This document shows, piece after piece, positions 1-8,483 of a DNA stretch of 64,000 bases (the stretch's first letter is position 1; the number at the start of each line of letters is the position of its first letter). The notes beneath the pieces were generated by a model. That model saw only the letters and a program-made list of their open reading frames with translations, was not told the origin of the DNA and made no database searches. The translations under genes and the position numbers were made by a program. The DNA is from Gammaproteobacteria bacterium (lineage in GTDB: Bacteria > Pseudomonadota > Gammaproteobacteria > Steroidobacterales > Steroidobacteraceae). The stretch is taken from positions 16,292-80,291 of the forward strand of contig JANYHD010000039.1 in assembly GCA_025359205.1 (NCBI GenBank). Reading direction: 5' to 3'.

Positions 1-46
1 ATGGCCGCCATCATAAGCCGGCAGGTACCGGTGGGGAATCGACAGC

Positions 47-1429
47 ATGCACACTGAAGCCACGTCTGTTGCCGAGAGCGGCGAGCTGCGGCGCGTACTG
101 GCCTCGCGGCACGTGTCGATGATCTCCATCGGCGGCATCATCGGCGCCGGTCTGTTCGTCGCCAGCAGCGCGACGATCGCGGCCGCCGGCCCGGCGATCG
201 TGCTCAGCTACCTGATCGCCGGCGCGATGGTGCTGCTGGTGATGCGCATGCTGGGCGAAATGGCGATCGCCCTGCCAAGCGTGCGCTCGTTCCCGGATTT
301 CGCGCGCGTGGCGCTCGGCGACTGGGCGGGCTTCGTCGTCGGCTGGCTGTACTGGTATTTCTGGATCATCGTGGTTCCAGTCGAGGCCATCGCCGGCGCG
401 GTGCTGCTGCATGGCTGGATCGCGCTGCCAACCTGGATGATTGGCGTCGCGCTGATGGTCGTCATGACCGGCGTCAACCTGCTGTCGGCGCGGTCCTATG
501 GCGAGTTCGAGTTCTGGTTCGCACTGATCAAGGTGTCGGCGATCATCGCCTTCATGCTGACCGCAGCCGCCTGGGTCTTTGGCCTCACTTCGGGCGGCGT
601 GCCGACCTGGGCCAACCTGGTCAACGGCGGTGGCTTCGCCCCGAAGGGCCCCCAGGCGGTGCTGGCCGGCGTCACCAGCGTGTTCTTCGCGATCGTCGGC
701 GCCGAGATCACCGTGGTGGCAGCCGCCGAATCACGCGAGCCGGTGCGCGCCGTGGCGCGCATGTCGATCTCGGTGATGACGCGCATCCTGATCTTCTATG
801 TCGGTTCGATCTTCCTGATCGTCACCGTGGTGCCGTGGCAGCAGATCGTGCCGGGCCACTCGCCGTTCGTCGCGGCGATGAACGTGATGCATTTCGAATG
901 GGCCAGCAAGCTGATGACCTTCATCATCCTGACCGCGGTGCTGTCGTGCATGAACTCGGCCTACTACGTCACCTCGCGCACACTGTTCTCGCTGGCCGCG
1001 CGCGGCGACGCGCCGGCGGCCCTGGTCAAGCTCAGCAATCGCGGCGTGCCGGCCTACTCGGTGCTGATAGGGAGCGTGGCTGGCCTGGCCGGCATTGCCG
1101 CGCAGATGATTTCTCCACAGCTGGTGTTCCGCTTCCTGGTCGACGCGTCGGGCGCGCTGGTGGTGCTGATCTATATTCTGATCGCGCTCGCGCAGATCAA
1201 GCTGCGCCGCGACCGCAGCCCCGAACAGCAGCGCGCGCTGCCGGTGCAGATGTGGCTGTATCCGTACGCCAGCTACGCGGCGGTCGCCGGGATGGCGACC
1301 GTGCTGCTCGCAATGGCGTTCACGCCGTCGATGGTGCGCGAGTTCTGGACCAGCATGGCAACGCTGGCGCTCGCACTGCTCGCCGCATGGTTACACGGGC
1401 GGCGCAAGCGCGCCGCCGCGCGCCGCTGA
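47..1429 (+). CDS. APC-family amino acid permease
   Basis: A 460-residue polytopic inner-membrane protein of the amino acid-polyamine-organocation superfamily, closest by eye to the GabP/ProY/AnsP type. About 12 hydrophobic segments run through the whole length. The first helix region carries the family hallmark ISIGGIIGAGLFVASS (residues about 27-42), which forms the substrate-binding unwound helix, and a GEMA motif follows near residue 70. It probably imports a neutral amino acid or GABA by proton symport; the substrate cannot be read from sequence. The start is at 47, 46 bases from the window edge, so its promoter is not fully visible. It is convergent with the S41 protease gene, with only 11 bases between the stop codons. 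The family assignment is secure; the substrate is unknown. Confidence 0.9.
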   Translation: MHTEATSVAESGELRRVLASRHVSMISIGGIIGAGLFVASSATIAAAGPAIVLSYLIAGAMVLLVMRMLGEMAIALPSVRSFPDFARVALGDWAGFVVGWLYWYFWIIVVPVEAIAGAVLLHGWIALPTWMIGVALMVVMTGVNLLSARSYGEFEFWFALIKVSAIIAFMLTAAAWVFGLTSGGVPTWANLVNGGGFAPKGPQAVLAGVTSVFFAIVGAEITVVAAAESREPVRAVARMSISVMTRILIFYVGSIFLIVTVVPWQQIVPGHSPFVAAMNVMHFEWASKLMTFIILTAVLSCMNSAYYVTSRTLFSLAARGDAPAALVKLSNRGVPAYSVLIGSVAGLAGIAAQMISPQLVFRFLVDASGALVVLIYILIALAQIKLRRDRSPEQQRALPVQMWLYPYASYAAVAGMATVLLAMAFTPSMVREFWTSMATLALALLAAWLHGRRKRAAARR

Positions 1430-1440
1430 AACCACCTGCG

Positions 1441-3021
1441 CTAGTGGCGGAGTATGCGCAGCTGCCGTGTCGGCAGGTTGAGCGGCATGCCCACCAACGT
1501 CGCCCCCTGCTGCGCCACGAGTGATTTCGCCAGTCCCGAGGCGGCCGGGCAGGCGCCCGGCACGGCAATATAGTTCAGCGCCGCGGCCAACCGGCCTTCG
1601 GCTGCGTTGCCGAGTGCGTGCGTGAGGTCATCGGCCACCGAGCAGCCGGGCACTGTCGCATTGGTGGGCGTGGGCGCATTCTGCGGTGAGAAACCATCGG
1701 TGTAGTCGCCGAAATTCATCGCATTGACGCCGCGGAACTCGATCGAGAAGTAGGTCGTGCCGCAATTGTCCTGCGGGTAGAAACCATAGGGCTTGCCGCA
1801 GGTGGTCGAACCGATCTGCACCACCGTCACGCCGACGCCGCGCAGGCTGTTGATGATCGACTCGCTCGCGGAGCAGGTGCGCGGGCCGGTCAGCACAAAC
1901 ACACGCGGCAGGTCCAGGTGCGGCAGCGCCTGGCCCGCCGTGGTCGAGAAACCCTGCGTGGTCGACTCGAACAGCACCGGCGTGATGGCCGTGCCCGCGA
2001 CCGGATCGATGGTCGGGTGCTTGCTGTTGAACTGCGTGAGCTCGAAGGTCTTGCCGCCGGTCGGGCCCGGACCCGCGATCATGTAGGCCACTTCGCTCGC
2101 AATATCGAGAAAGCCGCCGCCGTTGTAGCGGATGTCGAGAAACAGGTCGTTCACGCCCGCCGCCTGCAGCGTGGTGAACGCGGTGACCAGGGCCTGTTCG
2201 GATGTCGCCAGATGATCGTTGAACAGCATGTAGCCAGCGGTGCCACTCGCGCTCGGCAGCGTGGTGACGTTCTGCACCGACATCGAGGCAACGGTGGCCG
2301 ACATCATTGTGAAAGTGCGCGCACTGCCGGCGCCAGGATCCAGCACCTGGAAGCTGTGGCTTTCATTGAGACCGGCTGGATAGAGCCCGGCGACAACGGT
2401 ATTTACGGCGGCCTGGTCGGGCGGATTGACGGCATCGACGCCATCGACCTGCAGCACCTTGGCACCGCGGGCGAGGCCATTGACCTTGGCCGGCGAATCA
2501 GGGCCAGGCGCACCCGGATCGATGTAGGCCACCTCGATATCGTTCGCGGCGCCAGGCCCTGGAGGCAATGCCACCCAGTACGCGCCGTAGCCCGCCTGCA
2601 CGCCGGTCTGCGACAGTGCTTCCCACACCGAAGTCTTGTAGGTGAAGTGGAATTTGTCCTTGTCCGCCCCCGAGGCGGTCTTCGCCATCGTCTTGAGCAC
2701 GTCGAAATAGGCGGCGGTGGTCGCAACGTTGGCGGGGTTCTGGTCCGTGATCTCGCTATACCAGAGGTACAGGTCGTTGGACCACGAACGCAGCCAGTTC
2801 TTCTCGTCGAGCGTGGTGCCAGCCATGTCGGGATAGGTCTTGTTGGTGAACGGGTCGGTGCCGCTGCGCGGCGCGGCGCACTTGTTCACGAATGTCGATG
2901 CCGACTGGAACACACCGGAGGTCCAGCCCACGGGGGCCAACGTAGTGCCCCCGCTCCCTCCACCGCCGCAGGCGGTCAGCAGCAGGGACAGTGCCGCGCC
3001 AATACCGGCAATTGAACGCAT
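1441..3021 (-). CDS. S41-family serine protease lipoprotein
   Basis: A 526-residue C-terminal-processing-protease-like peptidase. The N-terminus MRSIAGIGAALSLLLTACGG is a lipoprotein signal peptide with lipobox LTAC, so the mature enzyme should be membrane anchored in the periplasm or outer membrane. I chose the start at 3021 rather than an upstream in-frame ATG at 3072 because it gives a proper signal peptide and a GGTGGG ribosome site lies just upstream. A PDZ-like part (about residues 160-270) precedes the catalytic domain. The nucleophile serine is in the TCSASES segment and the general-base lysine in TTCGKPYGF, as in the S41 Ser/Lys dyad. The gene is divergent from the Anbu operon across a 287-base intergenic region. 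The physiological substrate is unknown. Confidence 0.85.
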   Translation of the reverse strand: MRSIAGIGAALSLLLTACGGGGSGGTTLAPVGWTSGVFQSASTFVNKCAAPRSGTDPFTNKTYPDMAGTTLDEKNWLRSWSNDLYLWYSEITDQNPANVATTAAYFDVLKTMAKTASGADKDKFHFTYKTSVWEALSQTGVQAGYGAYWVALPPGPGAANDIEVAYIDPGAPGPDSPAKVNGLARGAKVLQVDGVDAVNPPDQAAVNTVVAGLYPAGLNESHSFQVLDPGAGSARTFTMMSATVASMSVQNVTTLPSASGTAGYMLFNDHLATSEQALVTAFTTLQAAGVNDLFLDIRYNGGGFLDIASEVAYMIAGPGPTGGKTFELTQFNSKHPTIDPVAGTAITPVLFESTTQGFSTTAGQALPHLDLPRVFVLTGPRTCSASESIINSLRGVGVTVVQIGSTTCGKPYGFYPQDNCGTTYFSIEFRGVNAMNFGDYTDGFSPQNAPTPTNATVPGCSVADDLTHALGNAAEGRLAAALNYIAVPGACPAASGLAKSLVAQQGATLVGMPLNLPTRQLRILRH

Positions 3022-3095
3022 CGCTTGTACCCACCTTTTAAAATGGAGGCGTTGAAGCCACCGGTAACCCAATTTCTGCCTGCCGCGCCGCGTAT

Positions 3096-3130
3096 TACAA
3101 ACCGCAGGCGCCGCGTCCTACAAACTGCAG
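3096..3130. repeat. 12-bp direct repeat in the S41/Anbu-operon divergent region
   Basis: TACAAACCGCAG (3096-3107) recurs as TACAAACTGCAG (3119-3130), 11 of 12 bases identical, with 23 bases from start to start, close to two helical turns. It is the only clear repeat in the 287-base region (3022-3308) between the S41 protease and the ATP-grasp gene. Such a helically phased direct repeat is a plausible operator for one or both divergent promoters. No regulator can be named from sequence. Confidence 0.4.
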
Positions 3131-3308
3131 CAATTTTACGACAGGCTGGGCCCCGCAGCGCCAGGCCGGCGCACCAAAGCAGCGCATGGCGCCCGGCGGC
3201 GGGGCCGTTTTGGCGCAGCCCCGCTTGACTCCCCCGGGAGTAGCGGCACCAAGTACAGTTGGCAGCACAACTGGCACGAAAGCCGCACGGTCTGCAGGGA
3301 TGTCCGCC

Positions 3309-4715
3309 ATGCCCTTCGATGAGATGCACGATGCCGACGGCGCCGCTCGCGCGCATTGCCGGCCCTATCTGGAATGGCTGCAAAAACAGCCGGCGGAGCT
3401 GCTGGCGGCCAAACGCGCCGAGGCGGATGCCCTGTTTCATCGCGTAGGCATCACCTTCGCGGTCTCCGGCGAGGAGGCCGGCACCGAGCGGCTGATTCCC
3501 TTCGACATCGTGCCGCGCGTGGTGCCGGCCGCCGAGTGGGAGCTGCTCGCCGCAGGCCTCCGGCAGCGCGTCCGTGCACTCAATGCCTTCATTGCCGATA
3601 TCTATCACGCGCAGGACATCCTGCGCGCCGGCCGGGTGCCAGCGGAATACCTGCTCTGCAACGCGCAATATCGGCCCGAAATGCAAGGCGTCGACGTGCC
3701 CGGCGGGATCTACGCCCACATCGCTGGGATCGATGTGGTGCGGGCCGACGATGGCGCCTTCTACGTGCTCGAGGACAACCTGCGGGTCCCTTCCGGCGTG
3801 TCGTACATGCTCGAAAACCGCAAGATGATGATGCGGCTGTTCCCCGATCTGTTTGCGGCGCATGCCGCGGCAAGCGTGGAGCACTACCCGGACGTGCTGC
3901 TCGAGAACCTCAAGAGCGTCGCACCGCCCGGCGTCACGGACCCGACCGTCATGCTGCTGAGCGCAGGCGCGTTCAATAGCGCCTACTTTGAACACGCTTT
4001 CCTGGCGCAGCAGATGGGCATTGAACTGGTGGAAGGCCAGGACCTGTTCATCCGCGATGATTTCCTGTACGCGCGCACGACCAGCGGCCCGCAGCGCGTC
4101 GATGTCGTGTACCGCCGCATCGACGACGACTTCCTCGACCCGCTGGCGTTCCGGGCGGACTCGATGCTCGGGGTGCCCGGCCTGCTCACGGCCTATCGCG
4201 CCGGGCATGTGACCATCGCCAACGCCATCGGCACCGGGATTGCCGACGACAAGTCCATCTACCCCTACGTGCCCGAGATGATCCGCTTCTACCTGGGCGA
4301 AGAACCGCTCATTGCCAACGTGCAGACGTGGATACTGCGGCGCGAAGCCGACCGCGAATACGTGCTGGCGCACTTGGCGGAGCTGGTGGTCAAGGAAGTG
4401 CATGGTGCCGGCGGCTACGGCATGCTGATCGGTCCAGCGTCCACGCGTGCGCAGATCGAGGAATTCCGCCACAAGATTCTTGCCGCTCCGGAACGCTACA
4501 TCGCCCAGCCGACGCTCGCGCTGTCGACCTCGCCCACGTTTACCGAGCAGGGGCTCGCCCCGCGCCACATCGACCTGCGCCCCTTCGTGCTGTCCGGTCG
4601 CGAGATCACCATCGTGCCGGGCGGCCTGACCCGCGTCGCCCTGCGCGCAGGCTCGCTGGTGGTCAACTCCTCGCAGGGCGGCGGCACCAAGGACACCTGG
4701 GTGCTGGGCGCGTGA
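3309..4715 (+). CDS. Circularly permuted ATP-grasp protein (DUF404/DUF407)
   Basis: A 468-residue member of the circularly permuted ATP-grasp family that regularly sits beside alpha-E, transglutaminase-like and Anbu genes. ATP-grasp enzymes make amide or similar bonds through an acyl-phosphate intermediate; in this family a peptide-ligase activity is predicted but the substrate is unproven. Visible landmarks are the N-terminal helical part (PYLEWLQKQPAELLAAKRAEADALF), the central segment YVLEDNLRVPSGVSYMLENR typical of the family, and a C-terminal stretch VVKEVHGAGGYGMLIGPAS expected to bind nucleotide. I prefer the ATG at 3309, with AGGGA 8 bases upstream, over the one at 3300, whose ribosome site would overlap the start. 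First gene of the operon; the next begins 16 bases after its stop. Confidence 0.85.
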   Translation: MPFDEMHDADGAARAHCRPYLEWLQKQPAELLAAKRAEADALFHRVGITFAVSGEEAGTERLIPFDIVPRVVPAAEWELLAAGLRQRVRALNAFIADIYHAQDILRAGRVPAEYLLCNAQYRPEMQGVDVPGGIYAHIAGIDVVRADDGAFYVLEDNLRVPSGVSYMLENRKMMMRLFPDLFAAHAAASVEHYPDVLLENLKSVAPPGVTDPTVMLLSAGAFNSAYFEHAFLAQQMGIELVEGQDLFIRDDFLYARTTSGPQRVDVVYRRIDDDFLDPLAFRADSMLGVPGLLTAYRAGHVTIANAIGTGIADDKSIYPYVPEMIRFYLGEEPLIANVQTWILRREADREYVLAHLAELVVKEVHGAGGYGMLIGPASTRAQIEEFRHKILAAPERYIAQPTLALSTSPTFTEQGLAPRHIDLRPFVLSGREITIVPGGLTRVALRAGSLVVNSSQGGGTKDTWVLGA

Positions 4716-4731
4716 CCGGGACGTTCGCACC

Positions 4732-5673
4732 ATGCTGAGCCGCACCGCCGACCACCTGTACTGGATGAGCCGTTACGTCGAGCGCGCGGAGAACCTCGCA
4801 CGCATGCTCGACGCACACTACCGGCTCTCGCTCCTGCCACGCACGCCGGAGGCGCTGGTGCAGGGATGGCAGGCCACGCTCACATCGCTCGGCATGATGG
4901 AGGCGTACCGGCTGCGGCACGACGAAGTGGTCGCCCGCACGGCGCTGCGTTTCCTGGCATTCGACCGCGGCCACGCCGGCAGCATCCTCTCCTGCCTCAG
5001 CCGCGCGCGCGAGAACGCACGCGCGGTGCGCGGCACGGTCACCGCCGAATTGTGGGAGACGCTCAATGCCACATTCCTGGATTCGCGCGCATTCGGCGGC
5101 AACACCGAGAACATCGACGTCGCCAACTTCATCGAGTGGGTCAAGTACCGCTCGCACCTGACGCGCGGCGTAACGGTCGGCACAATGCTGCGCGACGAGG
5201 CCTATCACTTCACCGCGATCGGCACCTTCATCGAGCGGGCCGATGCGACCACGCGGCTGCTGGAAGCCCGCTGGCGCGATCCGGGCGGCGCGGGCGAGCG
5301 CTTGCTCACCGAGGCCTCCGAGTGGGCGGTGCTGCTGCGCGCGCTGTCCGCCTTCGAGGTGTATCGCAAGGTGTACCGCGAATCGGTTACGCCCTGGCGC
5401 GTGACCGAGCTGCTGCTGCTCAATCCCGCCATGCCGCGCTCGGTCCATTGTGCGCTGTACTACCTGCTGTACAATCTCAATGCCGTGCATCACGAGCGGT
5501 CCGGCGAGACTGAACGCTATGCCGGCGAGCTGCATGCCCGCTTCCGCTACGGACGGCTTGAGGAACTGTGCGCGGGAGGCGTGCCGCAATTCCTCGACCA
5601 GGTGCAGGGCCGGCTCAACGGGCTTGCCGATCGCATCGGCGCCGACTTCCTTGTTGCCGGCTACACGGGCTAG
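4732..5673 (+). CDS. Alpha-E domain protein (DUF403)
   Basis: A 313-residue, almost wholly helical protein of the alpha-E family. The start, MLSRTADHLYWMSRYVERAE, matches the family N-terminus closely, including the conserved LYWMSRYVERAEN segment. The family has no proven activity. It is found almost only next to circularly permuted ATP-grasp proteins and is thought to be their partner or scaffold. It lies 16 bases after the ATP-grasp gene and 3 bases before the transglutaminase gene, so the three are almost certainly co-transcribed and translationally coupled. The length is normal for the family. No membrane segment or signal peptide is visible, so it should be cytoplasmic. Confidence 0.85.
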   Translation: MLSRTADHLYWMSRYVERAENLARMLDAHYRLSLLPRTPEALVQGWQATLTSLGMMEAYRLRHDEVVARTALRFLAFDRGHAGSILSCLSRARENARAVRGTVTAELWETLNATFLDSRAFGGNTENIDVANFIEWVKYRSHLTRGVTVGTMLRDEAYHFTAIGTFIERADATTRLLEARWRDPGGAGERLLTEASEWAVLLRALSAFEVYRKVYRESVTPWRVTELLLLNPAMPRSVHCALYYLLYNLNAVHHERSGETERYAGELHARFRYGRLEELCAGGVPQFLDQVQGRLNGLADRIGADFLVAGYTG

Positions 5674-5676
5674 ACC

Positions 5677-6483
5677 ATGCTGCTGCACATCCGCCACGAG
5701 ACGCGTTACCAGTACGACGAGGCTGTGCGCTACAGCGTGCAGAGCCTGCGGCTCACGCCGCGCCGCGAGCGCGGCCAGCGCAGCCTTAACTGGCAGATGA
5801 GCACGCCGGGGCGGCGCACCGAGCAGGTGGACGCGCACGGCAACGTGGCCCACCTGCTGACGGTGGACGAACCGCATCGCGAGATCTGCATCACCGTTGA
5901 CGGCACGGTCGACGTGCTCGATGGCGGCCCGCTGATTTTTGAGCGCGGGCCGATAGCGCCGCTGGCCTACCTCGCGGCCACGACGCTGACGACGGCCGAT
6001 GCCGCCATCGGCGCGCTTGCAGCCACCAGTCTGCCCGCCGGTGCCGCGAACGCGGCGCAGCTGCTGGGCCTGGCCCATGCGGTCCGCGACGCCGTGCAAT
6101 ATCGTCCCGGCACCACGACCGTCGCCGATACCGCGGTCACGGCCCTGCACCGTGGGGAGGGCGTGTGCCAGGACCAGGCGCATGTGTTCCTGGCGTGCTG
6201 CCGCGCGGCCCGCGTGCCGGCGCGCTATGTGAGCGGGTACCTGCTCGCCGGCGGCGCGAGCGACGCCGCCAGTCACGCCTGGGTCGATGTGTGGCAGGAA
6301 AAGGAGGCCGCGTGGCTGGGACTGGATGTCACCCATGCAAGCCTGGCGGGTGCGGATCACTGCCGTCTTGCGGTGGGGCGCGACTATCTCGACGCGGCGC
6401 CGGTGCGCGGCATGCGCCGGGGCGGTGGAAATGAGACACTACAGGTCACGGTGCAGGTTGCAGGGGAAGTCGGCCAACAGTAG
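5677..6483 (+). CDS. Transglutaminase-like cysteine protease family protein
   Basis: A 268-residue protein with the bacterial transglutaminase N-terminal beta region (MLLHIRHETRYQYDEAVRYS) followed by a transglutaminase core. The catalytic cysteine is in GEGVCQDQAHVFLACCR (about residues 164-180), followed by RYVSGYL, the histidine in ASHAWVDVW and a later aspartate in LGLDVTHA, giving a complete Cys-His-Asp triad in the expected order. Such enzymes either cleave or form isopeptide or amide bonds. In this operon the enzyme could reverse or complement the predicted ATP-grasp ligase. It starts 3 bases after the alpha-E stop codon. No signal peptide is visible, so it should act in the cytoplasm alongside Anbu. 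Confidence 0.88.
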   Translation: MLLHIRHETRYQYDEAVRYSVQSLRLTPRRERGQRSLNWQMSTPGRRTEQVDAHGNVAHLLTVDEPHREICITVDGTVDVLDGGPLIFERGPIAPLAYLAATTLTTADAAIGALAATSLPAGAANAAQLLGLAHAVRDAVQYRPGTTTVADTAVTALHRGEGVCQDQAHVFLACCRAARVPARYVSGYLLAGGASDAASHAWVDVWQEKEAAWLGLDVTHASLAGADHCRLAVGRDYLDAAPVRGMRRGGGNETLQVTVQVAGEVGQQ

Positions 6484-6503
6484 ACCGGCGCCGATCAGGA
6501 AGC

Positions 6504-7247
6504 ATGACCTATTGCGTTGGAATGTTGCTCGACACCGGCCTGGTGTTCCTGTCTGACTCGCGCACGAGCGCCGGCGTCGATCAGATCGGCACGTTTCGCA
6601 AGACCACTGTATTTGAGCAGCCCGGCGAGCGGGTCCTGGTGTTGCAGACTTCCGGCAACCTGGCCGTCTCGCAGTCGGTGATGAGCATCCTGCGCGAGCG
6701 CCTGCAAAGCGGCGGCGAGTCGCCCAACCTCATGAACGTCCACTCGATGTTCGATGCCGCCCGCTGCGTCGGCGATGCGCTGCGCGAGGTGCACCGCCAC
6801 GACGCGGAGGCGCTGCGCAGCTTCGCGGTCGAGTTCAACACCGCGCTGGTGCTGGGCGGGCAGATAGCCGGCGAGACACCGCGGCTGTTCTCGATCTACG
6901 CCGCCGGCAATTTCATCGAAGCCACGCCCGACAACACCTATTTCCAGATCGGCGAGTCGAAGTACGGCAAGCCGATCATCGATCGCGTGATCCGCCGCAG
7001 CAGCAGCCTCAACCAGGCCGCCAAGTGCGCGCTCATCTCGATGGATTCGACCATCCGCTCAAATCTCTCGGTAGGCCTGCCGCTGGACCTGGTCATGATC
7101 CGGCGCGACCAGCTGCGCGTGGCGCGCCACGTCACCATCGGCGACGACAACGCCTACTTCTCCGGCATCCGCGCCACCTGGAGCGAGGCCCTGCGCCACG
7201 CATTCGCGCAGCTGCCGGAACCCGATTGGCTGACGGCCGGCGCCTGA
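6504..7247 (+). CDS. Anbu (bacterial proteasome-related peptidase)
   Basis: A 247-residue Ntn-hydrolase of the Anbu branch of the proteasome beta-subunit superfamily. The protein begins MTYCVG; removal of Met would expose Thr1 as the nucleophile. SDSRT supplies the aspartate (position 17 after Met removal) and RK near position 32 the lysine, so the Thr-Asp-Lys catalytic set is intact. Anbu is distinct from HslV and from actinobacterial 20S subunits, and characterised members assemble into open ring-like or helical oligomers. Its biological substrate is unknown. Gene order ATP-grasp, alpha-E, transglutaminase, Anbu is the conserved arrangement for the family. It starts 20 bases after the transglutaminase stop and ends the operon. 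No dedicated unfoldase gene is nearby. Confidence 0.9.
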   Translation: MTYCVGMLLDTGLVFLSDSRTSAGVDQIGTFRKTTVFEQPGERVLVLQTSGNLAVSQSVMSILRERLQSGGESPNLMNVHSMFDAARCVGDALREVHRHDAEALRSFAVEFNTALVLGGQIAGETPRLFSIYAAGNFIEATPDNTYFQIGESKYGKPIIDRVIRRSSSLNQAAKCALISMDSTIRSNLSVGLPLDLVMIRRDQLRVARHVTIGDDNAYFSGIRATWSEALRHAFAQLPEPDWLTAGA

Positions 7248-7296
7248 GCGCCGCGCACGGGCGAATCCATTCAAGTCGACTTGCTGGAGTACAACC

Positions 7297-7686
7297 ATGG
7301 CCTGGGTCGATATCGTCGGAATGCTGGCCGTCGCGCAGTTGTTCGTGTTCGGAACAATGGTGGCGCTGGCCCGCGGCAAGTACGGGATCGCAGCGCCGGC
7401 TACCACCGGAAACCCGATCTTCGAGCGGCTTTACCGCGTGCAGATGAATACGGTGGAGTGCCTGCTGGTATTCCTGCCAGCCCTGTGGCTCGCGGCAAAG
7501 TACTGGCCGCCCGCGTACGCGGCGATCCTGGGCGTGGTCTACCTCGTGGGGCGCACGATCTATTACTTTTCATACATCAGCGATCCCGGCAAACGCAGCG
7601 CGGGCTTTGCGCTGAGCATGGGACCCGCAGCCCTGCTGGTGCTGGCCGCCCTGCTGGGTGCCTTCCGCGCCTTGATCCGTGGCTAA
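7297..7686 (+). CDS. MAPEG family membrane protein
   Basis: A 129-residue four-helix membrane protein of the MAPEG (membrane-associated proteins in eicosanoid and glutathione metabolism) family. The family signature is seen as NPIFERLYRVQMNTVECL (about residues 43-60), which carries the glutathione-contacting Glu, Arg and Asn of the second helix region. Bacterial members conjugate or reduce electrophiles with glutathione, or have unknown roles. It starts 49 bases after Anbu, so it may be co-transcribed with that operon, but it is not a regular part of it. Length is normal for the family. Confidence 0.85.
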   Translation: MAWVDIVGMLAVAQLFVFGTMVALARGKYGIAAPATTGNPIFERLYRVQMNTVECLLVFLPALWLAAKYWPPAYAAILGVVYLVGRTIYYFSYISDPGKRSAGFALSMGPAALLVLAALLGAFRALIRG

Positions 7687-7705
7687 ATACTGAAGTGACG
7701 CATTA

Positions 7706-7741
7706 TTAAGACGCGTAAGGATTCCTTAATAGCCGTAACAT
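7706..7741. promoter_or_regulatory. Possible autoregulatory site upstream of the two-component genes
   Basis: Four TAA-containing half-sites (TTAAG, TAAGG, CTTAAT, TAACAT) recur at 9 to 11 base steps in an AT-rich patch between the MAPEG gene and the response regulator. Roughly one-turn spacing of such elements is what OmpR-family regulators, including the PmrA/QseB group, bind as tandem dimers. TAACAT may double as the -10 box. The match to a known box is imperfect, so this is a suggestion only. Confidence 0.3.
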
Positions 7742-7793
7742 AGCCTCAATCTGCGATCCGGCGCTTTCCGCCGGGTGGGCTCGAGGAGGCGCT

Positions 7794-8483
7794 ATGCGAG
7801 TGCTGCTAATCGAAGACGACGCCATGCTCGGCAAAGCGGTGCAAACCGGCCTCCAGCAACAGGGCCACGCAGTCGACTGGGTGCGTGATGGGGTCACCGG
7901 CGAGGCAGCTGCCCTGGCCAATGACTACGCCGCGGTGCTGCTCGACCTGGGGCTCCCCCGCCAGGGCGGCATGCAGCTGCTCGAAAAGCTCCGCCGTGGC
8001 GGCTACCAGCAACCGGTCATCATCATCACCTCGCGCGACGACATTCCAGAGCGCGTGCTGGGGCTGGATGCCGGGGCGGACGATTTCCTGGTCAAGCCCT
8101 TCGACCTCGATGAACTGGGAGCGCGGCTCCGGGCCGCCGCGCGCCGCGCGCGTGGGCGCGCGGCCGCTATCGTCGAGCACGGCACGCTGCGGGTCGACCC
8201 CGCCTCGCACAGCGTACGGCGCGGTAACAGCACCATCGCCCTGACTGCCCGCGAGTTCGCCCTGCTGCTGCAGCTGCTCGAACACCGCGGCCGGGTGCAA
8301 AGTCGCACGCAACTCCAGGACGCGCTCTATAGTTGGAGCAATGACATCGAGAGCAACGCCGTCGAAGTGCACGTCCATCACCTGCGTCGCAAGCTCGGCC
8401 GCGAGCTCATCCGCACGGTGCACGGCCACGGCTACATGATCGATGTTCCGGAGAGTCGCCAAGCCGCCAGCGCCGCCAGCTGA
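7794..8483 (+). CDS. OmpR-family response regulator (PmrA/QseB-like)
   Basis: A 229-residue response regulator. The receiver domain (1-115) has the acidic pair EDD near the N-terminus, the phospho-acceptor aspartate in VLLDLGLP (near residue 51), the conserved Thr/Ser (IITSRDD) and the lysine in VKPFDLDEL. A winged-helix DNA-binding domain follows (about 125-222), ending in the RTVHGHGYMI motif typical of OmpR-type proteins. It is paired with the histidine kinase that overlaps its 3' end by 41 bases. Overall it resembles the PmrA/QseB/BasR group, which often responds to envelope stress or metal; the actual signal cannot be inferred. The gene may regulate itself through the half-sites just upstream. 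Confidence 0.92.
   Translation: MRVLLIEDDAMLGKAVQTGLQQQGHAVDWVRDGVTGEAAALANDYAAVLLDLGLPRQGGMQLLEKLRRGGYQQPVIIITSRDDIPERVLGLDAGADDFLVKPFDLDELGARLRAAARRARGRAAAIVEHGTLRVDPASHSVRRGNSTIALTAREFALLLQLLEHRGRVQSRTQLQDALYSWSNDIESNAVEVHVHHLRRKLGRELIRTVHGHGYMIDVPESRQAASAAS

Noticed and set aside
2976..6360. Long minus-strand frames (589 and 565 codons) opposite the Anbu operon
   Set aside because: They are antisense shadows of genes with clear motifs and good ribosome sites, and have His/Arg-rich composition typical of complement frames.
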